Below are positions 35,651 to 45,100 of a DNA stretch of 64,000 nt, piece after piece. Under the pieces are notes generated by a model that was not told where the DNA came from, did no database searches, and saw only the letters and a list, made by a program, of their open reading frames with translations. The stretch is taken from positions 62,001 to 126,000 of the forward strand of contig JALHPU010000009.1 in assembly GCA_022842325.1 (NCBI GenBank), given 5' to 3'. The position numbers were made by a program, and so were the translations under genes. The stretch is from Sulfuritalea sp. (GTDB taxonomy: Bacteria > Pseudomonadota > Gammaproteobacteria > Burkholderiales > Rhodocyclaceae). Position 1 is the stretch's first letter, and each line of letters opens with the position of its first letter.

Positions 35651-38600
35651 ATGGATGCAAGGACCGGAGATCATCGCGTTCTGCTCGGCAACGAAGCGAT
35701 TTCACGCGGGCTGGTGGAGGCAGGCTGCCAGTTCATGACCGCCTACCCGGGCACGCCGAGTTCGGAAATATTGCCGGCCGTGATCGAGTTCGGCCGCGAA
35801 CTCGGCTTCAAGGTTTACGCCGAATGGTCGACCAACGAAAAGGTCGCGCTGGAGACGGCACTGGCTGCCGCGTATTCCGGCAAGCGCGCCGCCGTGGCGA
35901 TGAAACAGGTGGGGCTCAACGTCGCCGCCGATCCGGCGCTGTCGGCGGCCTACATCGGGGTGGTCGGCGGCCTGCTGCTGATCGTCGCCGACGATCCCGG
36001 CCTGCATTCCTCGCAGACCGAACAGGACTCGCGCCTGTTCGCCCTGTTCGCCAAGATTCCGGCGCTCGACCCTTCCAGCCCGCAGGAAGCCAGGGACATG
36101 GTGGCACTGGGCTTCGCCCTGTCCGAGCGCCACCAGCTGCCGGTGATGCTGCGGCCGACGGTGCGCATCTGCCACTCCGAACAATCGATCGAATGCATGA
36201 TGCCGGACGCCCCGTCGCGCGTCGCCGCGTTCGAAAAGAACCCGCGGCGCTGGGCTGCGACGCCGCGCGCCCGCGCGCTGCAACACCAGCAGCTGAACCA
36301 GAAGCTGGCCGCGATCGAACAGGAATTCGAGAGCTTTCCCGGCAACCATGCCTTCTTTCCGCCGGGCCTGGCGCCGCGCGCGCCGCTGGGCATCGTCGCC
36401 GCCGGCGTCAGCTACGCCTATCTCAACGACGTGCTGGAAGCCCTCGGCCTCGCCGCGCAACTGCCGATCCTCAAGATCGCCACGGCCTATCCGCTGCCGC
36501 GCAAGCTGGTCGCCGATTTCGCCAGCCGCTGCGAGCGCCTGCTCGTGTTCGAGGAAACCGACGCCGCGATCGAAATGCAGATCCGCCTGGCGATCCCGGT
36601 CTGGGGCCGGCTCACCGGCCACGTACCCTCGCACGGCGAGCTGACGCCCGGCGTGATCGAGAAACTCGTCGTCGCCGCCGCGCGCGAAGCCGGCCTCGCG
36701 GCCACCGAGCGCGCCGCCAACCGCCTGCAGGCGCTGGTGACCGGCATGGAGCTGCCGATCCGCCGCCCCACCTTCTGCCCCGGCTGCGGCCACCGTTCGG
36801 TTTTCTACGCGCTGCGGCGCGCCTTCCCCGAAGCCATCTTTCCCGGCGACATCGGCTGCTATACGCTGGGCCTTAATCAGGGCTCGGTCGATACCGTGCA
36901 TGACATGGGCGCCTCGATTTCGATGGCCTCGGGCTTCTACCACGCCCATGCGCAGGACGGCAATACGCCGCCGATCTTCGCCACCATCGGCGACGGCACC
37001 TTCTTCCATTCCGGCGCCGCCGGGCTCGAAAGCGCGGTGTACAACGGCGCCCGCTTCGTCCTGCTGGTGCTCGACAACGGCACCACCGGCATGACCGGCA
37101 TGCAGCCGACGCCGGAGTTCGGCGAGACCGCCGACGGCCATGCCGGCGGCATCGTGCACCTGGAAACCCTGATCCGCGGCTGTGGCGTCGGCTACCTGGA
37201 GCATGCCGATCCGGGCGACCTGGCCGCCTTCCAGCGCGTGCTGCTCGACGCCCTCGACCACAGCCGCAAACCCGACGGCGGCATTGCCGTGGTGCTGGCC
37301 CGCTATGCCTGCGTCACGCAGATGAAGGGCCTCGGCCCGAACAAGCTGCCGCTGCCGGTCGACGTGCATCACGGCGCCCGGCCGCTCGACACGTCGCTGC
37401 TGCCGCGCCACCGCGACCGCCTCTCGCCCTGCGCCGAGGCCTGCCCGGCCGGCAACGACATCGAACGCCTGATGACTCTCGCCGCCACCGACAACTGGCA
37501 GGAAGCGGCGCGCCTGCTTTACGCCGAACATCCCTTTCCATCCACGCTCGGCCGCGTCTGCCCCCATCCCTGCGAGAGCAAGTGCAACCGCGACGCCCAT
37601 GACGGCGCCCTGTCGATCAACGCCATCGAACGCATGGCCGGCGATCGCGGCCACTCCGCCGCCGCCTTCGTCACCCGCGGCCCGGCCACCGGCAAGAGCA
37701 TCGCCGTGGTCGGCGGCGGCCCCTCCGGACTGACGGCGGCCTACCACCTGGCGCGGCGCGGCCATGAGGTAGAGATCATCGAAGCCCGGTCCGAGATCGG
37801 CGGCATGCTGCGCTGGGCCATCACCGAATACCGGTTGCCGAGCCAGGTGCTGGCGCGCGAACTGGAAGTCTTTGCCGCGCTGGGCGTAAAGATCCGCACC
37901 GGCGTGCGCCTGGGCCGGGACATGGCCTGGTCCGAGCTCGACCGCTTCGATGCCGTCTACCTCGCCACCGGCGCCTGGCGGCAGCGCCGGCTGAACCTTC
38001 CCGGCGAGGACCTGCCCGACGTCCTCAGCGGACTGGATTTCCTCAGCATGGCGCGCGCCGGCGAGGCCCCGCCGCTGGGCCGGCACGTCGTGATAGTCGG
38101 CGGTGGCAACACGGCGATCGACGCCGCCCGCACCGCGCGGCGCAAGGGCGCCAGCGTGGTGGATGTGTATTACGACGTGCTGCTGGCGATACCCGGGGAA
38201 GTCGCCGCCGCGCGCGCCGAAGGCATCGTGTTTCATCATGCCGTGGTACCGGCGGCATTCGAGGCCAGGCAAAACGGCGGCCTCAGGCTGCTGCTGCGCG
38301 ACCTGGCCGTGCCCAGGCCGGAGTCAATCGATGCCGCTGCCATCTTCCATACCGCCACCACCGTGGCCGACAGCGTGCTGGTCTGCATCGGCGGCGACGC
38401 CGACCTGTCCTACCTTGCCCAGCCCGAGCTTCGCGAAAATGGCCGTCTCGCCGTCGACGCCTGGGGTCGTACCCGCCAAGCCCGGGTCTTCGCCGGCGGC
38501 GATGCCTCCAGCGTCGGTGCCGGCACCGTGACCGGTGCCATCAATGCCGGCAAGCGCGCCGCGCTGGCGATCGACGAGTTCCTCGGCGGCAGGCCAATCG

Positions 38601-39208
38601 ACGCTCCGGCGCTGCAACTCGGCAGCGGTCCGGGCATCGCCGCCAGTATCGCCTGGTCAACTGCCGCCTCGCCGCGCAGCTTGCAGCAACAGATCGCAGC
38701 GGGACCGCAGGACATCCGCCTGCCGTTCTTCCGCAAGACGCCGCGCGCCGAGGCGCGGCACCGCGCCCCCGACGATTCGATCTGGAACTTCGACGAAGTC
38801 AATTTCGGCCTCGGCTCGGCCGAGGCGGCCAGCGAGGCACGGGAGCGCTGCTTCCACTGCGGCGTGTGCACGCATTGCGACATCTGCGTCCATGTCTGTC
38901 CGAGCGCGGCCATCACCCAGGTCGACGGCACCTACCGCATCGATGCCGGCAAATGCACCGGCTGCCGCATCTGTGCGGCGGAATGCCCGCGCGGCGCCAT
39001 CGCCATGCCGCAAACCGGCGTCTGCATCGCCTGCGGTTACTGCACCACGATGTTCGAATGCCCGTCGCTGAAGAAGGGGCCCGACGGCACGGTGGCCATC
39101 GATCGCCGCACCTGCATCGATTGCGGCATGTGCGTCCAGGTCTGTGCCCAGGGTGCGATCCGGCCGAGACAAACGCTCATGACTTCGGTAAGCGACCCCG
39201 CATTATGA
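35651..39208 (+). CDS. IorA-GltD-ferredoxin fusion: 2-oxoacid (arylpyruvate) oxidoreductase with a flavin NAD(P) module
   Basis: 1185 residues in three parts. Residues 1 to about 580: IorA-type ThDP subunit (AYPGTPSSEILP, FCPGCGHRSVF, GDIGCYTLG, GDGTFFHSG, LDNGTTGMTG). About 595-1020: GltD/NADPH-GOGAT small-subunit module with N-terminal Cys clusters (CAEACPAGNDI, CPHPCESKC), FAD motif GGGPSGLTAAYHL and nucleotide motif GGGNTAIDAARTA. About 1055-1180: several [4Fe-4S] motifs (CGVCTHCDIC, CTGCRIC, CIACGYC, CIDCGMC). The flavin module recalls PadF of phenylglyoxylate:NAD+ oxidoreductase, so NAD(P)+ may be the acceptor. It pairs with the gamma subunit at 39365. RBS AGGAGGAGA. Confidence 0.85.
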   Translation: MDARTGDHRVLLGNEAISRGLVEAGCQFMTAYPGTPSSEILPAVIEFGRELGFKVYAEWSTNEKVALETALAAAYSGKRAAVAMKQVGLNVAADPALSAAYIGVVGGLLLIVADDPGLHSSQTEQDSRLFALFAKIPALDPSSPQEARDMVALGFALSERHQLPVMLRPTVRICHSEQSIECMMPDAPSRVAAFEKNPRRWAATPRARALQHQQLNQKLAAIEQEFESFPGNHAFFPPGLAPRAPLGIVAAGVSYAYLNDVLEALGLAAQLPILKIATAYPLPRKLVADFASRCERLLVFEETDAAIEMQIRLAIPVWGRLTGHVPSHGELTPGVIEKLVVAAAREAGLAATERAANRLQALVTGMELPIRRPTFCPGCGHRSVFYALRRAFPEAIFPGDIGCYTLGLNQGSVDTVHDMGASISMASGFYHAHAQDGNTPPIFATIGDGTFFHSGAAGLESAVYNGARFVLLVLDNGTTGMTGMQPTPEFGETADGHAGGIVHLETLIRGCGVGYLEHADPGDLAAFQRVLLDALDHSRKPDGGIAVVLARYACVTQMKGLGPNKLPLPVDVHHGARPLDTSLLPRHRDRLSPCAEACPAGNDIERLMTLAATDNWQEAARLLYAEHPFPSTLGRVCPHPCESKCNRDAHDGALSINAIERMAGDRGHSAAAFVTRGPATGKSIAVVGGGPSGLTAAYHLARRGHEVEIIEARSEIGGMLRWAITEYRLPSQVLARELEVFAALGVKIRTGVRLGRDMAWSELDRFDAVYLATGAWRQRRLNLPGEDLPDVLSGLDFLSMARAGEAPPLGRHVVIVGGGNTAIDAARTARRKGASVVDVYYDVLLAIPGEVAAARAEGIVFHHAVVPAAFEARQNGGLRLLLRDLAVPRPESIDAAAIFHTATTVADSVLVCIGGDADLSYLAQPELRENGRLAVDAWGRTRQARVFAGGDASSVGAGTVTGAINAGKRAALAIDEFLGGRPIDAPALQLGSGPGIAASIAWSTAASPRSLQQQIAAGPQDIRLPFFRKTPRAEARHRAPDDSIWNFDEVNFGLGSAEAASEARERCFHCGVCTHCDICVHVCPSAAITQVDGTYRIDAGKCTGCRICAAECPRGAIAMPQTGVCIACGYCTTMFECPSLKKGPDGTVAIDRRTCIDCGMCVQVCAQGAIRPRQTLMTSVSDPAL

Positions 39209-39244
39209 AATCTCGCACCTTCGGTGGGGCCCGAGCTGGCAAAT

Positions 39245-39306
39245 GGGCCCGCCCCTCCCATCCTCCCCTCACGGGGAGGCTTCTGATCGGCTCGCTGCGC
39301 TCGAAC
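39245..39306 (+). repeat. Dispersed C-run/G-run hairpin repeat, copy R2
   Basis: Hairpin CCTCCCC (39262-39268), loop TCAC, GGGGAGG (39273-39279), followed by CGGCTCGCTGCGCTCGAAC. It aligns with R1 at 14392-14449 and the coding copy R3. It lies in the 150-base gap between the IorA fusion and its gamma subunit, where it might affect relative expression. Confidence 0.6.
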
Positions 39307-39364
39307 CTGACACAGCGCGTTTGGCGATGTACTTCACTTTAATCCAGCCAGAGGAGGTATGCGC

Positions 39365-39928
39365 ATGAAATGCCAGACAGTCATCGCCGGCATCGGCGGA
39401 CAGGGCGTGCTGTTCGCCGCCAAGGTGCTCACCGAGGCCGCGCGCCGCAGGAAATTGCAGGTACTTGGCTCGCAAACCTTCGGCATGGCCCAGCGCGGCG
39501 GCTCGGTCATGACCCATCTCAAAATCGGCCCGTTCCAGAGCCCCCTGGTCTGCGAAGGCGACGCCGACCTGCTGCTGGCGCTCGACAGCGTCGAGGCGCA
39601 TCGCACCCTGCCCTACCTCCACGCCCGGCGCAACGGCCATGCCGCGCTCTGCGTGGTCAATGCGCCGCACGCACAGGCCTTTCCCGACCCGCGCCTGGCC
39701 GGACTGATTGAGGAAATGGGCATCGTCGTGCATGCCTGCAACGCCGACGACGTAGCGCTGGACATGCAGCAGCCGCTGGTGGCCAACCTGGTGCTGCTCG
39801 GTTACGGCGCGAGCCGACCGGACTTTCCGTTCACCTACGAGGAACTGCGGGAATCCACCGCGGCCCTGAGCGCTGCCGCCCACCGTGCCATGAACCTCGA
39901 GGCACTGGAGCGGGGGCGCGCGCTCTGA
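39365..39928 (+). CDS. Indolepyruvate oxidoreductase gamma/beta subunit (IorB-like)
   Basis: 187 residues of the pyruvate/ketoisovalerate oxidoreductase gamma family. It starts KCQTVIAGIGGQGVLFAAKVL, with QRGGSVMTHLKIG in the usual place. It completes the IorA fusion encoded upstream. GAGGAGG at 39351-39357 gives seven bases to ATG 39365 but only one to the ATG at 39359, so 39365 is chosen. Separated from its partner by about 150 bases containing repeat R2. Confidence 0.9.
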   Translation: MKCQTVIAGIGGQGVLFAAKVLTEAARRRKLQVLGSQTFGMAQRGGSVMTHLKIGPFQSPLVCEGDADLLLALDSVEAHRTLPYLHARRNGHAALCVVNAPHAQAFPDPRLAGLIEEMGIVVHACNADDVALDMQQPLVANLVLLGYGASRPDFPFTYEELRESTAALSAAAHRAMNLEALERGRAL

Positions 39929-39958
39929 AGCTGGTGTCGCCGTAACACTTGACGGTAA

Positions 39959-40063
39959 TATCGGAAAGGGCAGCACAGTATTCGCATCAATGACCAGTGG
40001 CGCATCTGCTTCCGCTGGACCAATGCGGGACCGGATGCTGTCGAGATCGTGGATTACCGCTAG
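39959..40063 (+). pseudogene. higB: 3' remnant of a HigB-type toxin gene
   Basis: The frame after a TAA reads RKGQHSIRINDQWRICF, then RW and AVEIVDYR before TAG at 40061. This is the C-terminal third of HigB/RelE-type toxins (usual form SIRINDQWRICF-W). The upstream two thirds are missing: the frame is closed by a stop, and the preceding bases belong to the end of the oxidoreductase operon. No functional toxin can be made. It lies 11 bases before the higA-like frame, the normal order for higBA. Confidence 0.75.
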
Positions 40064-40074
40064 CGAGGCCGAAC

Positions 40075-40371
40075 ATGGGACGACGTGACTTTTCCCCCAT
40101 CCACCCGGGAGAATTTCTCCTGCATGACTTCATGGAGCCGATGGGGATTTCGCAATACCGGGTAGCCAAGGAAATCAGCGTGCCGCCGCGCCGCATCAAC
40201 CAGATCGTGCACGGCGAGCGGGCAATCAGCGCCGACACGGCCCTGCGACTGTCGCGCTATTTCGGCCTGTCCGATCAATACTGGCTCAACCTGTAATCGC
40301 TGTATGACCTGCAGGTGGCGAAAGAGCAGTTGCAGGAAACACTCGACGCCATCGAACCGCTCGCCGCTTGA
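40075..40371 (+). pseudogene. higA: HigA-type antitoxin gene with a premature stop
   Basis: From ATG 40075 the frame encodes PIHPGEFLLHDFMEPMGIS, a helix-turn-helix and LSRYFGLSDQYWLNL, then TAA at 40294. Beyond the stop the same frame continues SLYDLQVAKEQLQETLDAIEP to TGA at 40369, which is exactly the usual C-terminal tail of HigA. Typical members have Gln-Ser after YWLNL, so a CAA/CAG to TAA change explains the break. The 73-residue product keeps the DNA-binding domain and might still fold, but its toxin is gone. Confidence 0.8.
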
Positions 40372-40525
40372 AAGAGACAAGACTGCCGTCGCTGTTTACA
40401 TCGGCGTATCGCCGGTCGCGCCATGGCCGTGAGCACTCAAGCATCCTGCTTCGCAAAGGCAATGGCGTGATCAGCCACGCGGCCGCAAGCCTGTCCAGAT
40501 TCCTGCCGCGGAATGAGGGAACGAA

Positions 40526-40711
40526 TCAGCGCGAATTTTTCTTGCTGTCGTCCTTCGGAGTGAAGAACATGCCGAGGCCGAGGGCGATCAGGATCAGCGG
40601 CCACCATGTACGCAAGAGCTGGATAAAGTTCACGTCAAGGAGGCCGAGGTTGACTGCCAGTGCAACGCTGCCAACCAGTACCAGTACCAGCGCGCCAAAA
40701 TTTCCCTTCAT
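40526..40711 (-). CDS. Small two-helix membrane protein (LiaF/DUF5668-like)
   Basis: 61 residues with two hydrophobic helices (about 5-24 and 33-52) separated by LLDVNFIQLLRTWWPLI, the pattern of the LiaI/LiaF transmembrane module, and a short basic cytoplasmic tail. GGGAGAGA precedes the ATG at 40711. It stands alone on the minus strand. Function unknown; in other bacteria such modules occur in envelope-stress proteins. Confidence 0.65.
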   Translation of the reverse strand: MKGNFGALVLVLVGSVALAVNLGLLDVNFIQLLRTWWPLILIALGLGMFFTPKDDSKKNSR

Positions 40712-40835
40712 GGTTTCTCTCCCGACGGTCAGGGTTTCAAGCTAGCATGAATTGCCGTGTCCGGCATTGTCCCGCTTTAGCGGAGTGGTGGCCGTGCCGG
40801 AACGGAATACCTCGCGATTGTCTCGCTGCTGCGGC

Positions 40836-42074
40836 ATGGCGCTGGCAGGAACATGCCGCATAATTCCAGCCGTCTCTTTCTTCGCCGACCAAACCTTGAC
40901 CTTGACACCCCTCTGGGCCAGCGCCTTCCGGCCCTTCTATCTGCTCGGCGCGCTGTATGCGCCGCTGCTGGTCGCCGCCTGGCTGGGTGCGCAGCTCGGG
41001 TTCTGGCAGCTGCCGGACGATGCCGTTCCGCTCAAGCTGCAGCACGGCCATGAGTTCATCTTCGGCTTCGCCGCGGCGATCATCACCGGCATCGTGCTCA
41101 CCGCGCTGCCGAGTTGGGCCGCCACCGAGGAGATTCACGGCGGCCGCCTGATGCTGCTGGTTGCGCTGTGGCTGGCCGGGCGCATCGCGTTCTGGGCCGC
41201 GCCCTGGCTGCCGCCGCCGCTGCCGGCGCTGATCGACTGCCTGTTGTTCCCCGTCGTCTTCGGCATGCTCGCGCCGCAGTTGCTGCGCGCGCAGAACCGC
41301 CTCTACCTGCTGCTGCTGCCGATCCTGGCCGCGCTGTTCGCCGCCAATCTGCTCTATCACCAGGGCCTGGCGTCCGCGGACCCTGCCCGGGCGGCGCTGG
41401 CGCTGCGCCTCGCCATCCACGCCATCATCGTGCTCTACGTGCTGAAGGGCGGCGTGTTGGCGCCGATATTCACCGGCAACGCCCTGCGCGAAAAGGGCCG
41501 CGGCCAGCAGGTGCCGTTCGACATGAAGCTGGAAGCCGCCTGCCTCACGGCAGTGCTGCTGCTCGCCGGCTGCGACCTCGGCGCCGCGCCGCGCGCCTGG
41601 ACCGGCGGCGCCGCGCTGGCCTGCGCGCTGCTGCTGGGCTGGCGCACCTTGCGCTGGCAGGGCTGGCGCGTGGCCGAGGTGCCGCTGCTGCTGGTGATGC
41701 ATCTGGGCTTCGCCTGGCTGGTGCTCGCCTTCGCCCTCAAGGCCGCCGCCGAACTGACCGGCATTGTGCCCGAGGCGACCTGGCTGCATGCCTTCACGGT
41801 CGGCAGCCTGGGGCTGATGATGCTGGGCCTGATGACCCGCGTCAGCCTGCGCCACACCGGCCGGCCGCTGGTGGTGCCGCGCACCATGCTGTTGGCCTAC
41901 GTGCTGATGTTCGGCGCCGCCCTGCTGCGTCTCGCGGCCGGCGTGCACGATCTGGGCAATGCCGTGATCGGCGCCTCCGCCCTGCTCTGGACGGCATCCT
42001 TCGTGCTGTATCTGGCCTGCTTCGGCACGGCACTGCTGGCGCCCAGCCAGCCGCGCGCTGCGCCGGGCCCCTGA
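40836..42074 (+). CDS. nnrS: NnrS family membrane protein
   Basis: About 412 residues with roughly 12 hydrophobic segments. Family marks are LWASAFRPFYLLGALYAPL at the N-terminus, HGHEFIFGFAAAIITGI, and HAFTVGSLGLMMLGLMTRVSLRHTGRPL. The conserved His residues are thought to bind haem/copper. NnrS is linked to nitric oxide tolerance and denitrification, so this supports a denitrifying lifestyle. The start is uncertain: ATG 40836 or a TTG near 40894 would both leave the first helix intact. Confidence 0.85.
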   Translation: MALAGTCRIIPAVSFFADQTLTLTPLWASAFRPFYLLGALYAPLLVAAWLGAQLGFWQLPDDAVPLKLQHGHEFIFGFAAAIITGIVLTALPSWAATEEIHGGRLMLLVALWLAGRIAFWAAPWLPPPLPALIDCLLFPVVFGMLAPQLLRAQNRLYLLLLPILAALFAANLLYHQGLASADPARAALALRLAIHAIIVLYVLKGGVLAPIFTGNALREKGRGQQVPFDMKLEAACLTAVLLLAGCDLGAAPRAWTGGAALACALLLGWRTLRWQGWRVAEVPLLLVMHLGFAWLVLAFALKAAAELTGIVPEATWLHAFTVGSLGLMMLGLMTRVSLRHTGRPLVVPRTMLLAYVLMFGAALLRLAAGVHDLGNAVIGASALLWTASFVLYLACFGTALLAPSQPRAAPGP

Positions 42075-42104
42075 CGGCGGCGGCGCGGGCTTTCTCGCCG
42101 TGCT

Positions 42105-42124
42105 GCCGGCGCCGACTCCTGACT
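42105..42124 (+). repeat. Short dispersed repeat, copy 2
   Basis: GCCGGCGCCGACTCCTGACT, near-identical to elements at 13246 and 52733. It lies between the ends of the convergent nnrS and cyclase genes and includes the last bases of the latter. Confidence 0.5.
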
Positions 42125-45100
42125 ACTCCGCCATCGCCGCATCCAGCGCCGGCAGCCAGACATCGAACCCGAGCCGCGCCGTTTGCTCGCGCAGGGCTTG
42201 CAGGGCCTTTCCCAGTTCCGCGCCCGCATCGCCGCGCCCATGGCGCGCCAGCAGGCGCCCGCGGGCGATGGCGAGATCGCTCCAGGGGATCGGCTCCGCC
42301 GCGGTATAGCGTTCCAGTGCGGCGCAGTAGCGTTCGACGGCGGCGAAGTCGCGCGACTCCAGGCTGGCGTCGATCGCGCAGGCGTGGAAATCGAAATGGT
42401 TGTGGCTGATGCTGCCCTGCGCCAGCAGGGCCTCGCCCTCGGCCAGCGCCTGCTGCCGCTCCGCCTCGTCGGTGGTGGTCTGCCCCAGTACGCCGAGCGC
42501 GGTCGGGCCGATGAAACCCATGGCCGTGCTGCGGCAGCAGGCCAGCGCATCGCGCGCCAGCACCTGCGCGCGCTCGCGACGGCCGGCACGCAGTTCCAGA
42601 AGGACACGGAACACCAGGTTCTGCGCCTCGAAGCGTGCCGCGCCGAGCGCCCGCACCACCGGCAGCGCACGGTCCAGATGCTCCAGCGCAGGGGCCAGTC
42701 GGCCCATCAACCAGCCCTGGGTGTAGGCAATGGTTTGCCGGGCGACGGCTTCGGTGCGCTGTGCCGCTACCTGTCTGGCCATCGCCACGGCGTCCTCGCC
42801 GACGGCCAGCGCCTCGTCAAAGCGCCCGAGGTAATGCAGGGTCCAGCCCAGCATGTGCTTGTTGGCGACTTCGATTCGGCCCAGGCCGTGGCCCTGCGCC
42901 AGCTCGACGCAGACGCCGAAGCGCTCCTGCGCGGTGCGCATGCGTCCGCTGACGTAGCTGGCGTCGCCCAGGCCCGACAGGGCGTTGGCCTCCGCTTCGA
43001 CCGAGCCGGCGGCGCGGGCGCGGGCCAGCGAGGCCTCGTGTTCGCGCAGGCAGTCCGCCGACCGCCCGAGGACGAAATAGAAACCGCCGCGCAGGTGATG
43101 CAGGCGTGCGAGATCAAGCTCCGAGCCCGCGGCGCGCGCCAGCGGCTCGGCTTCGGCCAGCGCCGCCAGCGCCGCATCCGCCCGGTCGACTATGCGCATC
43201 GCCGCCGCCTGCAGGATCAGGCTCGCCGCGCGTTCGGCGGGCGTGGCGGCGTACTCCAGTGTCTCGCTCGCCGCGGCGATCGCCTCCTGGGCGCGACCGC
43301 CATCGAGCAGCATGCGGGCGCGCATGAGGCCCAGGGCGTGGCGCTCGCCCGGCTCGCGCGCCAGGGCCAGGCCGCGCTCGGCCAGCGTCAAGGCGCGCTC
43401 ATAGCGGTAGCGCTGCGCCTCGGCGCTGCTCGCGGCGAGATAGGCGCCGGCTGCGCGGGCGTCGCCGGCAAGCTCGTAATGCTCGGCGCAGAGGCCCGGG
43501 TCGCGCGCGGCGAACCATTCCGCGGCACGCGCATGCAGTTCGCGGCGCCGCGATTTCAGCAGCGACGCGTAGGCGCCGTCGCGAATCAGGGCGTGGCTGA
43601 ACAGCCAGTCGGCGCCCGCCGGCCGCAGCAACTGACGCGCGACGAGATCGCCGCAATCGCAGGACTCATCCGCCACCAGGTAGCGCAAGGCCTCCAGCGA
43701 GAAGCGCTGGCCGAGTACCGCGGCCGCCTGGAACAGGTGGCGCGCGGCAACCGGCAGCTGGTCCATGCGCGCCAGCACCAGCGCCTGGATCGAGCCCGGC
43801 AGCACGGCCAGAGTCGCGCTGCCGGCATTCAGCAGCAGTTGTTCGAGGAACAGCGGATTACCCTCGGCACGCTCCACTATTTCGCGCAGCGCCCCGGCAT
43901 CGAGGCCGGCAAAACGGGAGGCCAGCTCGACGGCACTGTCGGCGGCGAGCGGTGCCAGGTCGAACGCGGTGACATGCCCTTCGCGCGCCCTGTCACCCAA
44001 GCCGGAACGCGTCGGATCGCCGTCGATGCGCGTCGTCAGCACCAGCAGCACCGCCCCGTCGGCCGTGACGCGGGCCAGCGCCGCAATTCGCTCCAGTGTC
44101 GCGGCATCGGCCCAATGCACGTCCTCGACCAGCAGCAACAGCGGCCGGCGTCGCGCCGCGGCGCGCACCAGACCGCTAATCGCAACGCGGGCGCCCTGTT
44201 CGCGTACGGCGCCGGTCAGCGCTGCATCGAGTGCGCGCAGTTCGGGCCGTGGCGCAATGTCGAGCAGGTCGCAGAGAAACAGTTCCTGCTCGCGTTCGAC
44301 CCATCCGGCATCGAGCGCCTCGTCAAGTGCGGTTCGGCTGTCGCCCGCGCCGGCGTCGGCCGCGATGCCGAGCAGGCTGCGCATCAGGTTGCGCATGGCG
44401 TCGCCGCCGCGGCCGACGCTGAAGTCGAGCACCGCCGCGGCATGGCAGGACAAGCCGTGCCCTTGCGCGAGTTCGCCGAACTCCGCGACCAGGCGCGTCT
44501 TGCCGATTCCCGGATCGCCGCGTACCACAGCCACGCCGCCCTGACTTTGCCCGCCACAGGCCGCCACCAGCGCCGCGAAGCGCCGCAGTTCCTCATCGCG
44601 GCCGACGATGGACGGCCGCGCCACGGGGTCCGCGGCCAGCTCGCCGACGATCCGGTAAGGCGTGATCGCATGCTCCTTGCCCTTGACCTCAATGGGTTGG
44701 CCGACCACCACGGAAAACTGTGAGCCGACTTCGCGCCAGGTGTCGGGACCGATCACCACCTCGTCGGCGGCGGCCAGCCCGAGCAGGCGCGCGCCGGTGT
44801 TCACCGTGTCGCCGGTGAGGGCGAAATGCCCGTCGCGGGAATCGCTGCGCCGCGCCACGATCAAGCCGGTATTGATGCCGCTGTGCATGGTCAGCGCATG
44901 CCCGACCCGCTGCTCGACCTCCTTGCCGATGGCACGCACCGCCGCGTGCAGCTCGCGCGCGGCCCGCACCGCCCGACCCGGATCGTCGCGCCGTGCCACC
45001 GGTATGCCGAACAGGGCGACCACCTCGTCGCCGATGAACTGGTTGATGACCCCGCCATGGCTGGCGACGATGCGGGTCGCCGCCTGCTTGATGCGAGCCA

